Shown: positions 17,971 through 31,180, numbered from the stretch's first letter. The stretch is DNA of 64,000 nt from Hyphochytrium catenoides (GCA_900088475.1 FLMG01003379.1:1-64000); one strand, 5' to 3'. Notes: generated by a model from the sequence alone, not told the origin. Program-made: numbers and translations.

Positions 17971-20900
17971 CTACTGTACTTCGAAGAGCGGTGCCATTAT
18001 CTCCTAGGGAATAGCACAGGATGAGAAGTTCGCCATGCATCGGTGCGAAAATGAGCACGAAGGTGAAAGAGCAAAAGCAAGACGTCTCAAACACATTGCA
18101 AAAGATAGAAGATTGATTTGACTTGATGAAAGGAGGTTGGTGCACTTACTGCTAAGAGCTTCTCCACGCGAATGGACCCCGTCACCAAAGTAGGAGTCTC
18201 CAGACACAGCTCCATGAACTTTGCCTGGAAGTGCGGAAGGTGGGGAAAATGGAGAGAGGGAGTTGATTGAGTGAGCGGCAGAACAAGCAAACGGAGGAGA
18301 ACGGTAAGACTTAGCAAACAGCGAGAGATAAAATGAAGGAAGACATGATCCTTGCCGTCTTACCTGACTAATCATATCATCCGCCCGAGGCTCCATGAGT
18401 GTATTGATGAGCTAGAAGACAGAAAGATCTAAGTGGTCGTACGGATCCTATTATCTTTCTTCGCCTCACCTGCTTCGGTGGCTCTCTCATGTTCTTCAGC
18501 AAGCTCTGGAAAGCTCCCTATGGCTGGGTGTGAGTATGGCTGCTGGGGCTTTCCTTCCTGTTCTCACTTCCTATTGGCTGCTCCGTAAATGCCATCTCTC
18601 CACGCCTTACCCTATGCCTAAGCTTCTCCTAGAAGTAGCAATAATATTGGCCTACGTCGACATACTAGTGGCTTACCATAGACAGAAGGCCTTGCTCATT
18701 TATATCTAGAGCCGCGAAGGCAAACTCCTCTCGATGGCCCTTGGGGTGGGGTGACCTGGACATGGCGATTAATAAACCATTCACCGGAAATACTAGTTAG
18801 AAGAGCGACTATCTCTAAGGGAGAGAGCCGCAGAGACCAACAACGCAACTGGACTCGCAAGATCTTAAAAGGAAGATCAAAATAGATACACAGTTTGAAG
18901 AGCAATGTGGCCCATAGGACTGTCCACAAACTTACACTAGACGGCCAGTACTAAGTACCCAGCAGCGAAAGTTCAGCTTGGGCCCATAGTCCTACAGAGA
19001 ATGGTGCGGAGAGGCAACAAAAAAGAATATGTTAGAAACAGCTCGGCGCTCCTGAAGGCTAACACTCTAGAAAGAAATAAAGTAAGAGCGCAGAACCCGC
19101 GACACCAGGACCCCATAAATGGTCCTAACCTTCGATAGGAAGTCATACAGCCTTCTGGCCTTCTTGGATGTTGCAGCAGAAAAGCCGCAGGCAGACGCAA
19201 AATCTTCAAAGGTAATTAGCCCTTTCCTATCAGATTTATACCACCAGAAGTTAACGGACGTGAAGACTAGTAACGAAGTACAGTCAGCGGAAAGCAGCTC
19301 TTTAGAAGCTCAAAGTCACTGGGAAGAAGCTAGGTCATACTCCGGTAAAGATGCCACAAGTGAGAATGTAAGGGACCAAGATTTAGCCGGCCCAACAATG
19401 GAGGGAGGGTGGGAGACAGACCTTGAAGTGTCAATTCTAGCAAAAGCTGTGAGGGCGGCCTTGCAGAAGTTGATTCCGCAGCCTTTGCCATACCGCGCCC
19501 TCGCCTCGTAGACCGCAAAATCTCCGATATTCACCCGCAACCTCTTTGCAGCCTTCAGCAGGCGCTCATCATCAAAATTGTGCTCTGTCACCTTTGCCTA
19601 TAATAAAAAGGGATGAAGATGAGGGGTGATAAAGGTCAAACGGGAAGGAGAGAGGAGGATCACATGTTTGACACTATCGACCGCAATGAAAGGTGCCCGT
19701 GACACTCGTGAGACAAAAAGGTATGGCACGGTAAACAACGAAAGGCGTTAAGGTAGAGGAGCTGCACGGGTGAGAGGAGTACTTTAAAAGCCAACTTCTC
19801 TCTATTCGAGTACCTTCATTGCCACCCCCATGTACTTCCTAACATTTTCTGCAAAAAGGATGGGATTGCGTCTTTCCTCCTCTGAAGGGTGATAGTCCGG
19901 CAACCACTCCACTGTCAGAGTCTGGTTGATCTGAGACAGACAATACCAGAGGAACTTCAAGGAGTTCTACATGGGCAAGCGGTGAGGATATCAATAGGAT
20001 GGGGATCATTGCTGTGGCCCGGCCTCCAGCAGAGTTGAACCGAGGATGGGAGAGGTTAGATCGCTCTAGCGGGAGGAATCAGTAGGTGAGCTCTATATGA
20101 TAGCAGCAGCTTACCCCGTTAGTGGTGAAGGAGGGATCGAATCGCTGGTAGTCGTACTTAAGGATAACGGGAGAGACTGGAATCCCAGGAAGAAAAGCTC
20201 CCGGCTTAAATTGTGTCAGATAACGCGCATTCGCTGTGGTTCCCTAGGTAAGACAAGGCAAAGTAAGCGTGTCTTGATTGAGCTGGTGCTTGGAATACTA
20301 GATGGGACGGGAAGCGCCAAGGAAAAGTGAAGTACATAAGGGAAGGAATCTCTTTCTTGAGGCCGAAGAGCTGAATATTGAGAATTGAAGGCAGATTGAG
20401 AGGCGAAGCATAACGCTATCTCTGGACAATACCTGCGGGAACATAACAATTGGAGGGAAGCAGCCTGACTTTGCCTTCTCAATAATAGCTCTCTTGGCCT
20501 TCTCTCTGCCATCAGGTGTATCTACGTAAGCATAAACGTATATACCAGACAATGAAGTTAGAAAACCATCAAAGAGAAGTACAGCTCAGCAAGAAGAGCC
20601 GGTAGGAAGAGCAGACTCCATGTTATGACGCTCTTACCTCTCTCCACCAGTATAACACGGTGAGCCCTAGCTATGGTGTTAAATAATGGGACCTTAACGA
20701 TACTCTTCTTCCCCATCGCTGCAGGAAGGGACAACCATACATGGACGATTATGTCCCAGATCGTCACATCTGCATTCAAAGGGAAAAAAGATCATGAGCA
20801 AGCAGACGAGGCGATGCACAGAGCCGAGAAGCACCTCTTTTTTTAGGTAGCACAGACAAGGTAAAGCGGTCAGGAAAGCAGGATAAGAGTTGTAAGGGAC

Positions 20901-21859
20901 GGTCACATATTCACGCAAATGGGTCTCAGGTTTGTTGGCCGGTAGCTTACGGTTAGAGACAATGATCGGCGCATTCCCTCTTTTGCCCTTGACCTTAATA
21001 TAGTTGTATCCGAAGGCCCAAAGCATAGTTCTAGTTAAACCGTCAGTTAGCACAGCTGCCATATCGTGACAGGAGACAAAGCAGGTAGATAACCACAAGA
21101 TTCATTGGGAGAAAAGAGAAAGAGAGCAAGAGATAAGGACTTGGCAGAGGTTGCTGTTTCTAACGTCACCTCGCTAAGAGCTTGGTAGGGTAAATGAGGC
21201 ATCGTCGCCGCGGAGGTAGGGGATCATCGCTTCCTCCCTTCCACATGAAGGTTGCGAGAAATGAAAGCCACCAGAACTGAGGGGTGATCGGTGTTAGCTG
21301 TCTGATCTGTCTAGCATAACTCTCTGTAACCTCTTTCTCCCTCTATGTGGTCCCTTCCCACTTCCCAGCCTGTACTGCTACCTTCCCACTAATCCAGTCT
21401 TCTGGCTCCATCTCTCCCTTCTGCCAGCCTTGGACTCTTCCAATGTCTTCTCCCTATTTAGCCAGATGGTCCATAGAGGTACAAAATCCTTACCCCAAAA
21501 AGACAGCTGATGACGACAATCAGCCGGAAGAGCGGGACAAACAGCGCAGACATACCCAAGAGCTTCATACTCTCTCGCAGTCCCTTCTTGTAGCTCCAGT
21601 AGAAAGGATGATCCTCAATTTTTCCTCTGTCCCTCCTGTTCAGGAGCTTGCGATGTTCGGCATCAAGCATGTCCATTGCCTGAGGGTTGCTGCTAATCTC
21701 CAGCTCCTCTTGATCGAACTTATCCTCTGCCCAGCTCTCTCTTCCCATTGCTTCTGAGTCAGCCAAATCAAGAAGCCTTTGACCCTCTTGAGCTGTATGG
21801 CTTGTTTCAATAGAGGGCCGACAAGCGAGCTCCGAATCATCCTCCTGGGACATCATCAT
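17971..21859 (-). CDS. Lysophospholipid acyltransferase with EF-hands (LPCAT1/2-like)
   Basis: Multi-exon gene. Resolved exons: 21494-21859 (acidic N-terminus, first TM), 20638-20769, 20433-20521, 20115-20243, 19814-19966, 19422-19597, 19130-19226, 18677-18739, 18470-18517, 18364-18411, 18150-18224 and 17971-18003; one exon ending at 20951 has an unsettled 5' edge near 21055. The PlsC signature spans exons: APIIVSNH joined to VTIWD makes NHxxxxD, then VPLFNTIARAHRVILVER, then FPQGTT where EGT is usual, then the FKPGAFLPGIPVSPVILKY region. Downstream, IDTSRKGLITFED and LDINEQGLLSM are EF-hand-like loops created across exon junctions. LPCAT enzymes reacylate lysophospholipids at ER or lipid-droplet membranes. 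Family call is strong; substrate is unknown. Confidence 0.85.
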
Positions 21860-22855
21860 ATTCTGCAGAACTTCTCTTGAGCGCCGCAGCTTCGAATAGA
21901 CTAGCTTCGCTGCAAAACAGCCGAGCCTTAGCCCAAGCCGCTGATAACCCGCAGAGTGACAGCCGAGAGGAGGAGAGAGAAAGCGTGGACAAACTTAGCT
22001 TTCCTGGATACCCTTGCAGCGACGTTGTACCATCCCTATCCCTATCAGGCCACCTCAGCCCATCGAACTCAACGATTAGACTCCTTCTAAGCTGTACCGT
22101 ATGATAGTACAGCACAAAGTCTCAGTTTATCGTCTTCTCTTCAGATGCTCACGGGATGAAGAATCTTCCTAAAGCTTCAGAATGCACTCATCGCGGACAT
22201 TTGGGAGAGCTCCAAAAACTGAACTTCGGACGTGTGTATGTCCCACTTCTGAACGTGAAATATTTCTCTTCCTTCATAGTTGCACTGGTGTCCATATAGG
22301 GCTATTATGAGGGACTGAATTGAAACTATTCACAGAGCAATTATAGTAGAAAGGAAATAATGGCTGCTAACGGTATTTTTGTTATTTTTCGTAATTTCGA
22401 CAGGAGGCGAAACCGTCGGGTTGGGTTTGAAGATGCGGCGGTGAGAGCGGCGGATCCCCGCAATAAATCTTAGGCTTCGCGGCACTTCCTACTACTGTAG
22501 TTCTGATGCCTGTCTAAAGTTCTCGTTACAAATCAGTTGTTGCCGCTCTCATGCTTCTAAGTTGGGCTCCGCGCTCCATGGACCTCTGCATAAGGGATGA
22601 ATTACTGCCAGAGACAGAGTGAGGTGAGCCACTGTGGATCCGCAAAGCTGTTTACGTGGCCTATGGCAAACGGAGAACTTTCGGAGACAATGACAGAGCG
22701 ACAGTGCCTTTCTGTTACCCTACAGAGTCCCATTAGCATCTCAGCCAACATTCTCTTTCCCCTGGAAAGTGAGAAGGATAAACGAAGAGCAAAGGAAGAA
22801 ATTTATATGGTTAAGTAAACAACTGTCTCTCACAGACTCACTAAGTAGTGGTTGT
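21860..22855. other. Intergenic between LPCAT-like and PRP39 genes
   Basis: Contains the LPCAT-like promoter side and the PRP39 3' flank. Small open frames near 21877 and 22597 have no recognisable similarity. Nothing else is supported. Confidence 0.5.
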
Positions 22856-25800
22856 CTACTGTGCCGACGCATATTGAGCATAATATGTGGTGGCAGGGAC
22901 CTGTGACGCCGCTGTGGCTGGATAGCCTGTCGATGGGGTCGTCACATTGCCTGTCGCTGCGTAGGCTGCTCCGCTGTAGGCTGTGGGCGCCACAGCCGCT
23001 GTGCCACTTGCTGTGGCAGTTTGGCTGTATCCTGCCGCTGAATATCCAGGATAACTTTGGGCGTAAGCCGCAGGATCGTAGCCCTATCGGCCCGCATGGA
23101 ATAGAGTGTAAGAAAGGTTATCATGGACCACTAAAAGGGAGGAAAGCTTGCTAACCTGATATGCAGCCATTTGAGTTGCATCATAGCTTTGGTAAGAGGC
23201 ATAATCAGCTCCAGTACCAGCCGCAGCTCCATAATATCCATCGCCATATCTCGCTTGCTTGTTCTAAACAAAAATCGTTCATATAACATTGATGAGCATA
23301 CAGTATCCTCAAACCTTTATAGCGGCGAGCTACCTCCTGCGCTTACCGGATTGCTATCCTCCATAGCGATTGATCCCCGCTTCCTAGAGCCTGTCTTGAT
23401 ATTGGGAGCAGCTTTCTGATATCCAGACTTCAGTTCTCTTAGTCCTTTCATGTCTGGCCCAAAATCCTCCAGAAAGTCAAGATGTGACTGCATAAGCTCC
23501 GCTCTATCGCCAGCAGCCAGCTGATTCCCTTCCGCCACAGCTTCTTTATACAGCGCATCCACTGAGGAAAAAAAATCTCTCTGCGGGTGTGACGTCTCGA
23601 AGGCAATCCTGGCCATCCATAGATATTTGTTGTTCCTGATTGACTTTAAGGCATTGCCTAATGCCTCCCTTGCCGCTTTGACATTACCTAAGACCTAGCG
23701 ACAACAAAGAGGCGTTAGAAACGACAAACATATAAGGGCGTAGAAATATCTAGTTTCTCCCTAGCATCTTAGACACATTTCTCCTCTTTTGCAAGCCGAA
23801 TAATAGTTTCGGCTAAAGGCAAGTTGACGTTGCTAAGACTTACCTTCTCTTGGTATCGGGACAGTTGGATGTATAGATAAGCCTGCGCCTCAGCGCCAGA
23901 TGCCTCCGCTAAGGCGTCACTTAAAATACTGACGGCGGCCTCTCTGCTACCCTGTCTTCTTTCAAAGTTGGCATACTTCACAGCAGCCTCCACTAACCCT
24001 TTCCCTATGTTACTAGGTTGACAGAAATGCGGATTAACTTTGGCGTACATGCCACTGACAACACCATTACAAAGTCACGGGCAGATCGCCGAGCAGAAGA
24101 AGAGGACCAAGGGCGCGAGCGCGCAGTCTCAATCGCACGGACATGCCAAAATGGTATACAACGAATAGGTGAGATATTTACATAGCAACTGGCATCAAAG
24201 TAGAAGGGTTTACAGCGTAGTGGAAAGGCCACCGCAATGTAAGGTTGGAAAGACGACTACGTACTCTAAAATATGCCTGTATATCGCTCTGGCTTGCTCA
24301 ACTTGGCCCCTAGCTTCCATAAAGTCCGCGAATGCCAGGTGCACATCTGATCGGTACTTCACAAACGTGGAGGTTGCCCTCCCGTACACAGCGTGTGCAC
24401 TTTCCACTCCATCCCTAGCCTCCTGCATCAACAAGAAACTTCAGTACTTTTGGGCCTGTCCGTCTAAGCTCGTCCATATCTTCCCTTGCGAGCACTTCTC
24501 TTCTTCACTGCCATATCTACTGAAGTTCAACCTTTGTTTCAAGTTCATTTTCCTTCTCACGGACCTTATAGTCTGCATAGCGAATCCAGAATTCGGAATA
24601 GTTTGCACAAGCGATTAGGCACCGTTCGTAGAGATGCTCAATGCGTCGGGAGTCGTTCTCTCCCTCTTCAAAGTCTAAATAGGTTCGCCAGTTTCGCAGT
24701 TGATCCTCCTCAAGAGGCTTCACGTGGTAGTAAGGCCGACGAATGCCTTGTTCGAAACTGCTTCGTCGAGCATACTCCGCTATATTGGCCTGTTCGGCGG
24801 TGAGGATTACAGAGTATGATGTCAGGCAAAGCGAAAGGGACCGAAGATGTAGTCGGACAACATATGAAACAAGGGCGAGTAACCCATTAGATGGACGTTT
24901 GATGACGATGCGAACAACGAAAGAAATGCGTACACCAAGGCTAGAAGAGAACTTTGACTATCCTCAATGGCTTACGTCCTTGACCGCTTCGTACTTCCGT
25001 ATCATGGCGATCTTCACGGCCTCCTGTGACGTCGTCTGGTTCTCTTCCGCCAATTGCTGGAGGATGAGGACAATGAGTTTGGAAGTCATACACTACAGAG
25101 TTCTATATTTTGAGATAATCGGCGCCTGGCCACTTTTATAGACGAAGTTACTGCTATTACTATGCACAATAAGAGGTGATACAAGTACAATGCCTAATTT
25201 TCAGGTGAGCAGAGTAAGAATAATTGGGAGCTAACCTTGTACTCTGTCTCCGGGACCAAGACGCTGACGGGATGATGGTCGCAAAGACTTAAAAATTGCT
25301 TCCAAATTGTGTCTAAGTTGCTGAGAGGCACGTAGAAGCATCGCTTGTATACAGCCACCACTCGACCAAAGTCATTCTAGGAGAACAACACCATAACCAG
25401 GTTAAAACATCCCGAGTAGGAACAAGGACAAAAGATGGAAATGAAGCGTGTCATAAGATGTATCCCTTGCAAGCACGAGACGAAGAGTAATGAGGCTCAA
25501 GCACGAGACGAAGAGTAATGAGGCTCAAGACGCCAACAACAACAAAAGGTAATTCTTGGATGGGGGATCATGCGGCACTATTGCGCGTACGATAGTGGAA
25601 GGTAACCCACCTGACCCCCTTCGAAGGCGATGTATCGCTCCCAGAGGTTGCCGCTTGTGGGATCCGCACCGACTACTTCGATTGCGCGCTCAAACACGCT
25701 GCAAGCGTCAGCGATGTCAGAGAAAGACCGATCGATAAAGCAAAAACAATAAGGGAGTGCTCGGTACATCGGTTAAGCAATTGATTGATAAGAGAGAGAC

Positions 25801-26741
25801 GGTCCCCATCTCTCCTCTTCTCTTCTGGACTCGCTCCAAGGCAGTGTCATGGCTATCAGCCAGCGGACGGACCATACCACGGGGCCTCGCCCAGTGGACC
25901 TCAAGCAGAGACAGAACCAAACCCTCAAACCTATTTCTACATGGGCTTTTCAGCACTCAGAGAACGTATGGAGGCCAACCCAAAAGCCAAAGAACGCAGC
26001 AGTTCTCGGCAAAGTGCGTGTACCTGCGGAGCTCATTTGGCTCTATGGTATTCCCTTGGGCGGTCAAAAATTTTATGTAGTTCAGCCACATATCCTACGT
26101 CAGAGGTTGGCACAACCATGTGGTCAATGACTAGAGGGTGAAGACAAACAGTGCATGGTACCAGAACCTACCACGCTGTACTTCACTGCTTGTACTCCTC
26201 TTTCAAAAACGCCTTTCACCACTGCATTGATGGCCGCTGACGTTAAACCTGTCATGAGTCCATACTTCTTCTCTAGTTCCGCGTACTGCAGTCACAATCC
26301 AAGGTCAGTAGCAGTCGATGAGTGGAGTCTCCCTACGTCAAATGCGTATGGTACCTTATTCCAATATCCATAGCACAGGGGAAACTCCTTTAGAAAGTGG
26401 TCGAATGTTCGTCTCACGAGGTCTATATCAATAGGAGTCTACCCCACACGTTGAGTCAGCTGCACAGAGCCAGCAGGAGAAAAGGTAACGCATACCTGCT
26501 TCTCGATAAGGGCAATGAGATCCTTCCACGAGTTAAAATCTAGCGGATTTTGCTGTACAGCATCCTGATACATCTGTAGAGGGCTAGGAGCTGCAACAGG
26601 AAGTCAGCCTAAATGACTGTTAAGAATCACGCTCAGCAATTCGTATGGTCAGGTACCTTGAATTGTGTCACTAGAAGCGCCCTCATGTACTCCATTGGAA
26701 GTTCCGGCGTCTGTGGCCATCGCTTGCGTGCTTCCCTCCAT
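22856..26741 (-). CDS. PRP39: Pre-mRNA-processing factor 39 (U1 snRNP HAT-repeat protein)
   Basis: PRP39 is a HAT-repeat scaffold of the U1 snRNP that supports 5' splice-site recognition. Fourteen exons keep frame: 26657-26741, 26496-26590, 26355-26438, 26172-26285, 26024-26094, 25611-25698, 25236-25376, 24976-25056, 24565-24789, 24265-24422, 23844-24012, 23347-23694, 23156-23263 and 22856-23083, giving 664 aa (human 669). HAT repeats run through the body, e.g. NPLDFNSWKDLIALIE, SVDMWLNYIKFL, SGNLWERYIAFE, NWRTYLDFEEGE, YSEFWIRYADYK and the late LDFLEDFGPDMKGL. The C-terminus is Tyr/Ala/Gly/Pro-rich low complexity, as in metazoan PRPF39. It diverges from CDC20 across a 1.1 kb intergenic region. 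Confidence 0.95.
25471..25526 (+). repeat. Exact 28-base tandem duplication in a PRP39 intron
   Basis: The unit AAGCACGAGACGAAGAGTAA plus eight more bases (TGAGGCTC) occurs twice back to back (25471-25498, 25499-25526). It lies in the intron between the PRP39 exons 25236-25376 and 25611-25698. Confidence 0.95.
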
Positions 26742-27850
26742 GGTGGGCGACCACCTCAGTAGCCCTTTCGCGCCAACCGACGAGAATACCTCCGCAGTAA
26801 GACCAAACAAGCCTTGCCGGCTACTTAGAGTGTGGTCTCACGCCAGCTGACCTTGGACTAGGTTCTTGAAGGGCAGATTTGAAGATAGCAACCGATCTAC
26901 AAATGAGCTCTAAAAAAGAGTTACGGAGTAATAAAGAAGCTCAAACCGAACCAGAATTGCGCGGCTTCCATTTACGTGGTCTTTCGATGCGAAGGCCCAG
27001 ATGGGAATGAAGCAAGAGAAAATGGAAAGGATGCAGAAAGAATCTGCGGCCATCTCTGCCAGAGAATCAAAGTCGCCCTTGATTGACCTCTATGTCATGG
27101 CCACATTGGAATAGTCCTATGAGTGCTAAAGTATATCTCAGCATGCATTGCTCCTCAGGTTATGGTCTTTTAGCGAGCAAAGAAGATCAATCCACATAAT
27201 GCTACAAGATCTCTTGACGATAACCAATATCTGATATTCTTGATACAATAGCAACTGACATCATGAACGTACATTGTTCATATCCTGGATACGTAGCACT
27301 GTGCTTTAATTCAAAAAGATTGAAAACCATAGGTTTTGAATGGCTGGTTGAGGATCTACATAAAGTACCAATCTAACCGTTAGATTGCGCGGGAAAATAT
27401 GAATTTGTGGCCGTTAGCTGCAGATCAGGGTCCTGGCAACGACAGGGAGAGGGAGTAGGAGAGAAGCTTCACCAAAGTCCCACCATCATGGCCAGTGCGC
27501 TAATGTTCCTACAAGTAGTGGATTTGTTTGCTTGAGACCCAAGAGTCAAACACAGAGATCCAGCGTATGCGCTAGGTGTTATTACAGGGACAACTGACAA
27601 GCACAGCTTTCTTCAAGGGCTGGCTGGCTAGGAAGTGCTCCTTTCTCTTGCCTCTCTTCTCCTCTCCTTCCCTCTGGCGCGCCTATCATCTCTGACGTTC
27701 AGTCTTCGACTTTCCAAACCCCACAAACATCTATCCAGCTAAAAAAGCTCGCCCTCGTGGCCCTCAAGACTTACTGTCCGTACCGGGCAAACCCCATACC
27801 CCTAACGTTTTACTCTATCCGTTTTACTTCTCTCTTCACACACAGGCATA
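26742..27850. promoter_or_regulatory. Divergent promoter region PRP39/CDC20
   Basis: Intergenic sequence between two divergent starts with no coding signal. It carries one perfect E2F-type motif (27387-27397) and pyrimidine-rich tracts near the CDC20 start (27640-27680, 27810-27845). Confidence 0.5.
27387..27397. promoter_or_regulatory. E2F-type site upstream of CDC20
   Basis: GCGCGGGAAAA, the complement of TTTTCCCGCGC, is a perfect match to the E2F/DP consensus. It lies 454 bases upstream of the CDC20 ATG and 646 bases from the PRP39 ATG. Cell-cycle regulation of CDC20 is the likelier target. Confidence 0.5.
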
Positions 27851-29383
27851 ATGTCATCGGAAGTGGTCGAGATGGAGACCCTCCTGGATCTCAACACACC
27901 CGTGCACAGTAATGTGCTGCCAAGATGGCAGCGGAAGGCGCTCATGGCCCACACTCCTAGTAAGGCGACCGGTACACCGAAGCGCAAGACACCCGGAAGA
28001 AACACGAAGACACCTTCGAAGGTAAACCTCCGACTTGAATGGCTTTCAGACGGCCCAGACTGACGAGGGCCCTATTTGTCACAGAGCGACCGGTTCATTC
28101 CCAACCGGGCGGCCATGGATATGGACATCTCGCACTATCACCTTACAAAGGGCAACGAGAACGCCTATCCCGACAATCAGAGCGAGAATTCAACCCAAGC
28201 AGAGTTCAAGAAGACACTTGCCGCAAGTTTGTTCAACGGCAACACAGCGGCTGAAGGAGGCAAAGAACATCGCGTCTTAGCATTCCGAAACAAGGCACCC
28301 GCACCTAAGGAAGGGTACTCCAATACTCTGAAGGTCCTCTATTCCCAGAACAAAACTGCTGGCGTTTCTACCAAAGTCACGAGACACATTCCATCAGCGC
28401 CAACTCGCATTCTTGACGCTCCTGAGCTTATTGATGACTACTACCTCAACCTTATTTCTTGGGGCGCAAGGAACATTCTAGCTGTGGCTCTGGGACAGTC
28501 AGTCTACCTTTGGAATGCCGAGACTGGCTCAATTGAAGAACTGATGCAGTGCTCAGAGCCAGATGATTACGTGACCTCCGTGTCCTGGATCAAGGAAGGA
28601 GGAAATCATTTGGCAATTGGCACGAATTATGCTGATGTCCAGATTTGGGACGCGTCTGCTGTCAAGCAGGTGCGCTCCATGTCGGGTCATGAGGCTAGAG
28701 TAAGCAGTCTGGCTTGGAACTCGCACATCCTGTCTTCTGGCTCAAGAGATTCCACCATCATCAACCATGACGTCAGAATAGCCCAGCATCACGTTGCTAC
28801 TCTTGCTGGACATCAGCAAGAGGTATGCGGTCTCACCTGGTCTCCAGATGGCACAACACTTGCTTCCGGGGGCAACGACAACCTTCTATGTCTCTGGGAT
28901 GCTGCCTTCAGCGGTGGGACCCATCAGCCAAGGTTTACTCTGAGCCACCACCAGGCCGCCGTCAAGGCTCTGGCATGGTGCCCATGGGAGAGAAATTTGC
29001 TTGCCTCTGGAGGAGGAACTGCTGACCGCACCATCAAGTTCTGGAACTCTACAAACGGGGCTTTGCTGAACTCCATCGATACAGGCTCTCAAGTCTGTTC
29101 TCTCCTATGGTCACCTACGGAGAAGGAGATCCTCTCATCTCATGGGTTCTCACAGAATCAGCTCTGCCTCTGGAAGTACCCTTCCATGGCCAAGATTAAG
29201 GAGTTGACAGGCCATACTGCGCGTGTGCTCCATATGGCAGCCTCACCCGACAACTCATGCGTTGTCTCTGCGGCAGCGGACGAGACTCTTCGTTTTTGGA
29301 ATGTGTTCGCGAGCTCCAAGAGCGCCAAGAAGGCGGAAGACATCTCAAGGAGTCAGCTCATGAGCACCATGAGAATCAGGTAA
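27851..29383 (+). CDS. CDC20: CDC20, APC/C co-activator WD40 protein
   Basis: CDC20 recruits substrates to the anaphase-promoting complex and is the target of the spindle checkpoint. Exon 1 (27851-28021) and exon 2 (28085-29383) join in frame over a 63-base GT-AG intron, giving 489 aa. Exon 2 opens with the C-box DRFIPNR. The segment KAPAPKEGYSNTLKVLYS matches the conserved CDC20 stretch that carries the Mad2-interaction KVLYS motif. Seven WD40 blades follow (e.g. VTSVSWIKEG, VSSLAWN, VCGLTWSPDG, KFWNSTNGALL). The protein ends in MRIR, the Ile-Arg tail that docks on the APC/C. I see no KEN box. KVLYS and overall pattern favour CDC20 over CDH1. Confidence 0.96.
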
Positions 29384-31180
29384 GGAGCAGGTAAGAGGTC
29401 GTTCACTAGAGAGACAAGCAAGAGTTGCCTTCGCTGCACTTACCTAGTTATTTATTCTTATTTATTTTGTTACTCGATGAACATCAAAGAGGCAGAGAGA
29501 GAGAACTTGACAGGGCAAAGCAGCAAAGCGTATTTATTTGCTTGAGTCCTTTTATATATCGGGAGTTTGCTATGAGGTTGTACTCTTCTCTCTCTGTTGG
29601 GCTTGCATGTCTGTGTGATCTTATGGAGTTTGGATGCTCGGCCACTGACCTGCTGACCCTAGTGCTTCCCTTCCTACATTAGCGTGGCTCCCGTGTTTGT
29701 CAACACGTCCACGGCACACATTGAGGAGAAAATTTGATCGTTTGGCTCATACGTCGCCGATGCTGTTCTTTGTTATGTTTAGGGTCTTTGGCTAGCTGAT
29801 TATAGAGAAGAGTGTAGCGTAGCGGTGAAGAGAGTTGAGATGATTTTGGGAGGTTGAGCTCGACATACCTGTTCCTCTGGCTAAGGCCAAGAGGCGCAAC
29901 AGAGAATTCAGTTTCTAGCGTGGAGAAACAAAAGGGAGACGGAGGAAGAGGTTGCTTCAAGGCAAGGAGCTATGGCAATCTGACGCACAGCGAGTGATCG
30001 GAGAACACGGCTGCAATGCAAGGCAGTAGCAGAAACACTTTTTTCTACTTTCGAGCTGAATTTGGTAGAGTAACAAGCACTTCACTAGTTTGACCTCGAG
30101 AAATGGCTCCTAAAGCATTTGGTCAGCCTCCATGATCAAGGCCACACTCCTATCCTCTTCTGGTGTCTCTCACTCGCGCTGTACCCGGCGGAAGATTACA
30201 GGCTCTCTCTCCTGTCTGCCCTCCACGACGTCCGCTCCCTGTTAGCTTTTCTCTGTAGGCTGAGTGAAGAGAGCGTAGCCTTAGCGCGATGTAGATAAGT
30301 CAGTTCAAGGAGTTCCTAAGCTCCTAGTAGTAAATCCAGCACCGTCTCACACCATTATCCTCCCCAGATGGAGATCAGTGCACATGAGAAGGATCCTGTT
30401 CTCTTTATTCCTCCTCGCTCTTGAGACCATTACTATGCATTAGAGTTCTCTTGTAGGCGCTCAGCGCCCGGTTCATAGTGTCATTTGCTACTGCCACTTG
30501 ATGAGCAGTTCTATGCCCGTCCACTGGCTCACTGGTAAGCGTTAGGCCCTTCTAAACACCTCGTACTGAGGCTGGCTAAGAGCCATCGTTCAGTTTGGTC
30601 AATCAGTAGCACTCCTCGTTCCTATGAATAGTTCAAATGACTGGGGACCGGACAACGACAACGTCAGTCACTGAAACCACAGTCTCCTTCTTTGCCCAAA
30701 GACCCGGCCTCTGTGCTACTACTCGTTCCTGCCTCATAATGCTGCTGCTGCGACTGAACAGGATCTGAGCTGCTGCTGCGAGGACTGAACAGGATCTGAG
30801 CTGCTGCTGCTGCGACTGAACAGGATCTGAGCTGCTGCTGCTAAACAGTCTGGTGCTGCTCCTCTCTCGCTCGCTGTGAAGCAGATAGGAAGGAATGCAG
30901 AATCTAGCGGGTAACGGCCGCTCCGTCAGATGAGCTTGCCTCCTCCTTCCCTCCTGTACCGAAGACCTTTGCTTATCTTATTAGACCTGATCCTGAGTGC
31001 TTGAGCCTGAAGCAAGTCGCGCCTGGGCTCAGTCGTGGCAAGAGCTCTGTCTGCCGACTACTAGCACGTGTACTCTTTCCACGGCACGCTTGGAAGTGCC
31101 CTTCTTCTGCTGGGCAACATCTCCATCACTCCGAAGTTCCTCTTATTACTGGCACCGCGGCGGAGGGACGAGAAAAATGA
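29384..31180. other. Intergenic with CTG repeat cluster
   Basis: CDC20 3' flank and about 1.6 kb without a supportable gene. The only structure seen is a three-copy CTG-rich tandem repeat at 30739-30842. Confidence 0.5.
30739..30842 (+). repeat. CTG-rich tandem repeat, three units
   Basis: Three imperfect copies of a unit of about 33-36 bases, each with (CTG)3-4 followed by CGACTGAACAGGATCTGAG or a close variant. The CTG run length differs between copies. It is non-coding in context. Confidence 0.85.

Noticed and set aside
25757..26141. Three plus-strand ORFs of 93-118 residues
   Set aside because: They are antisense to PRP39 exons and introns that are resolved in frame on the minus strand.
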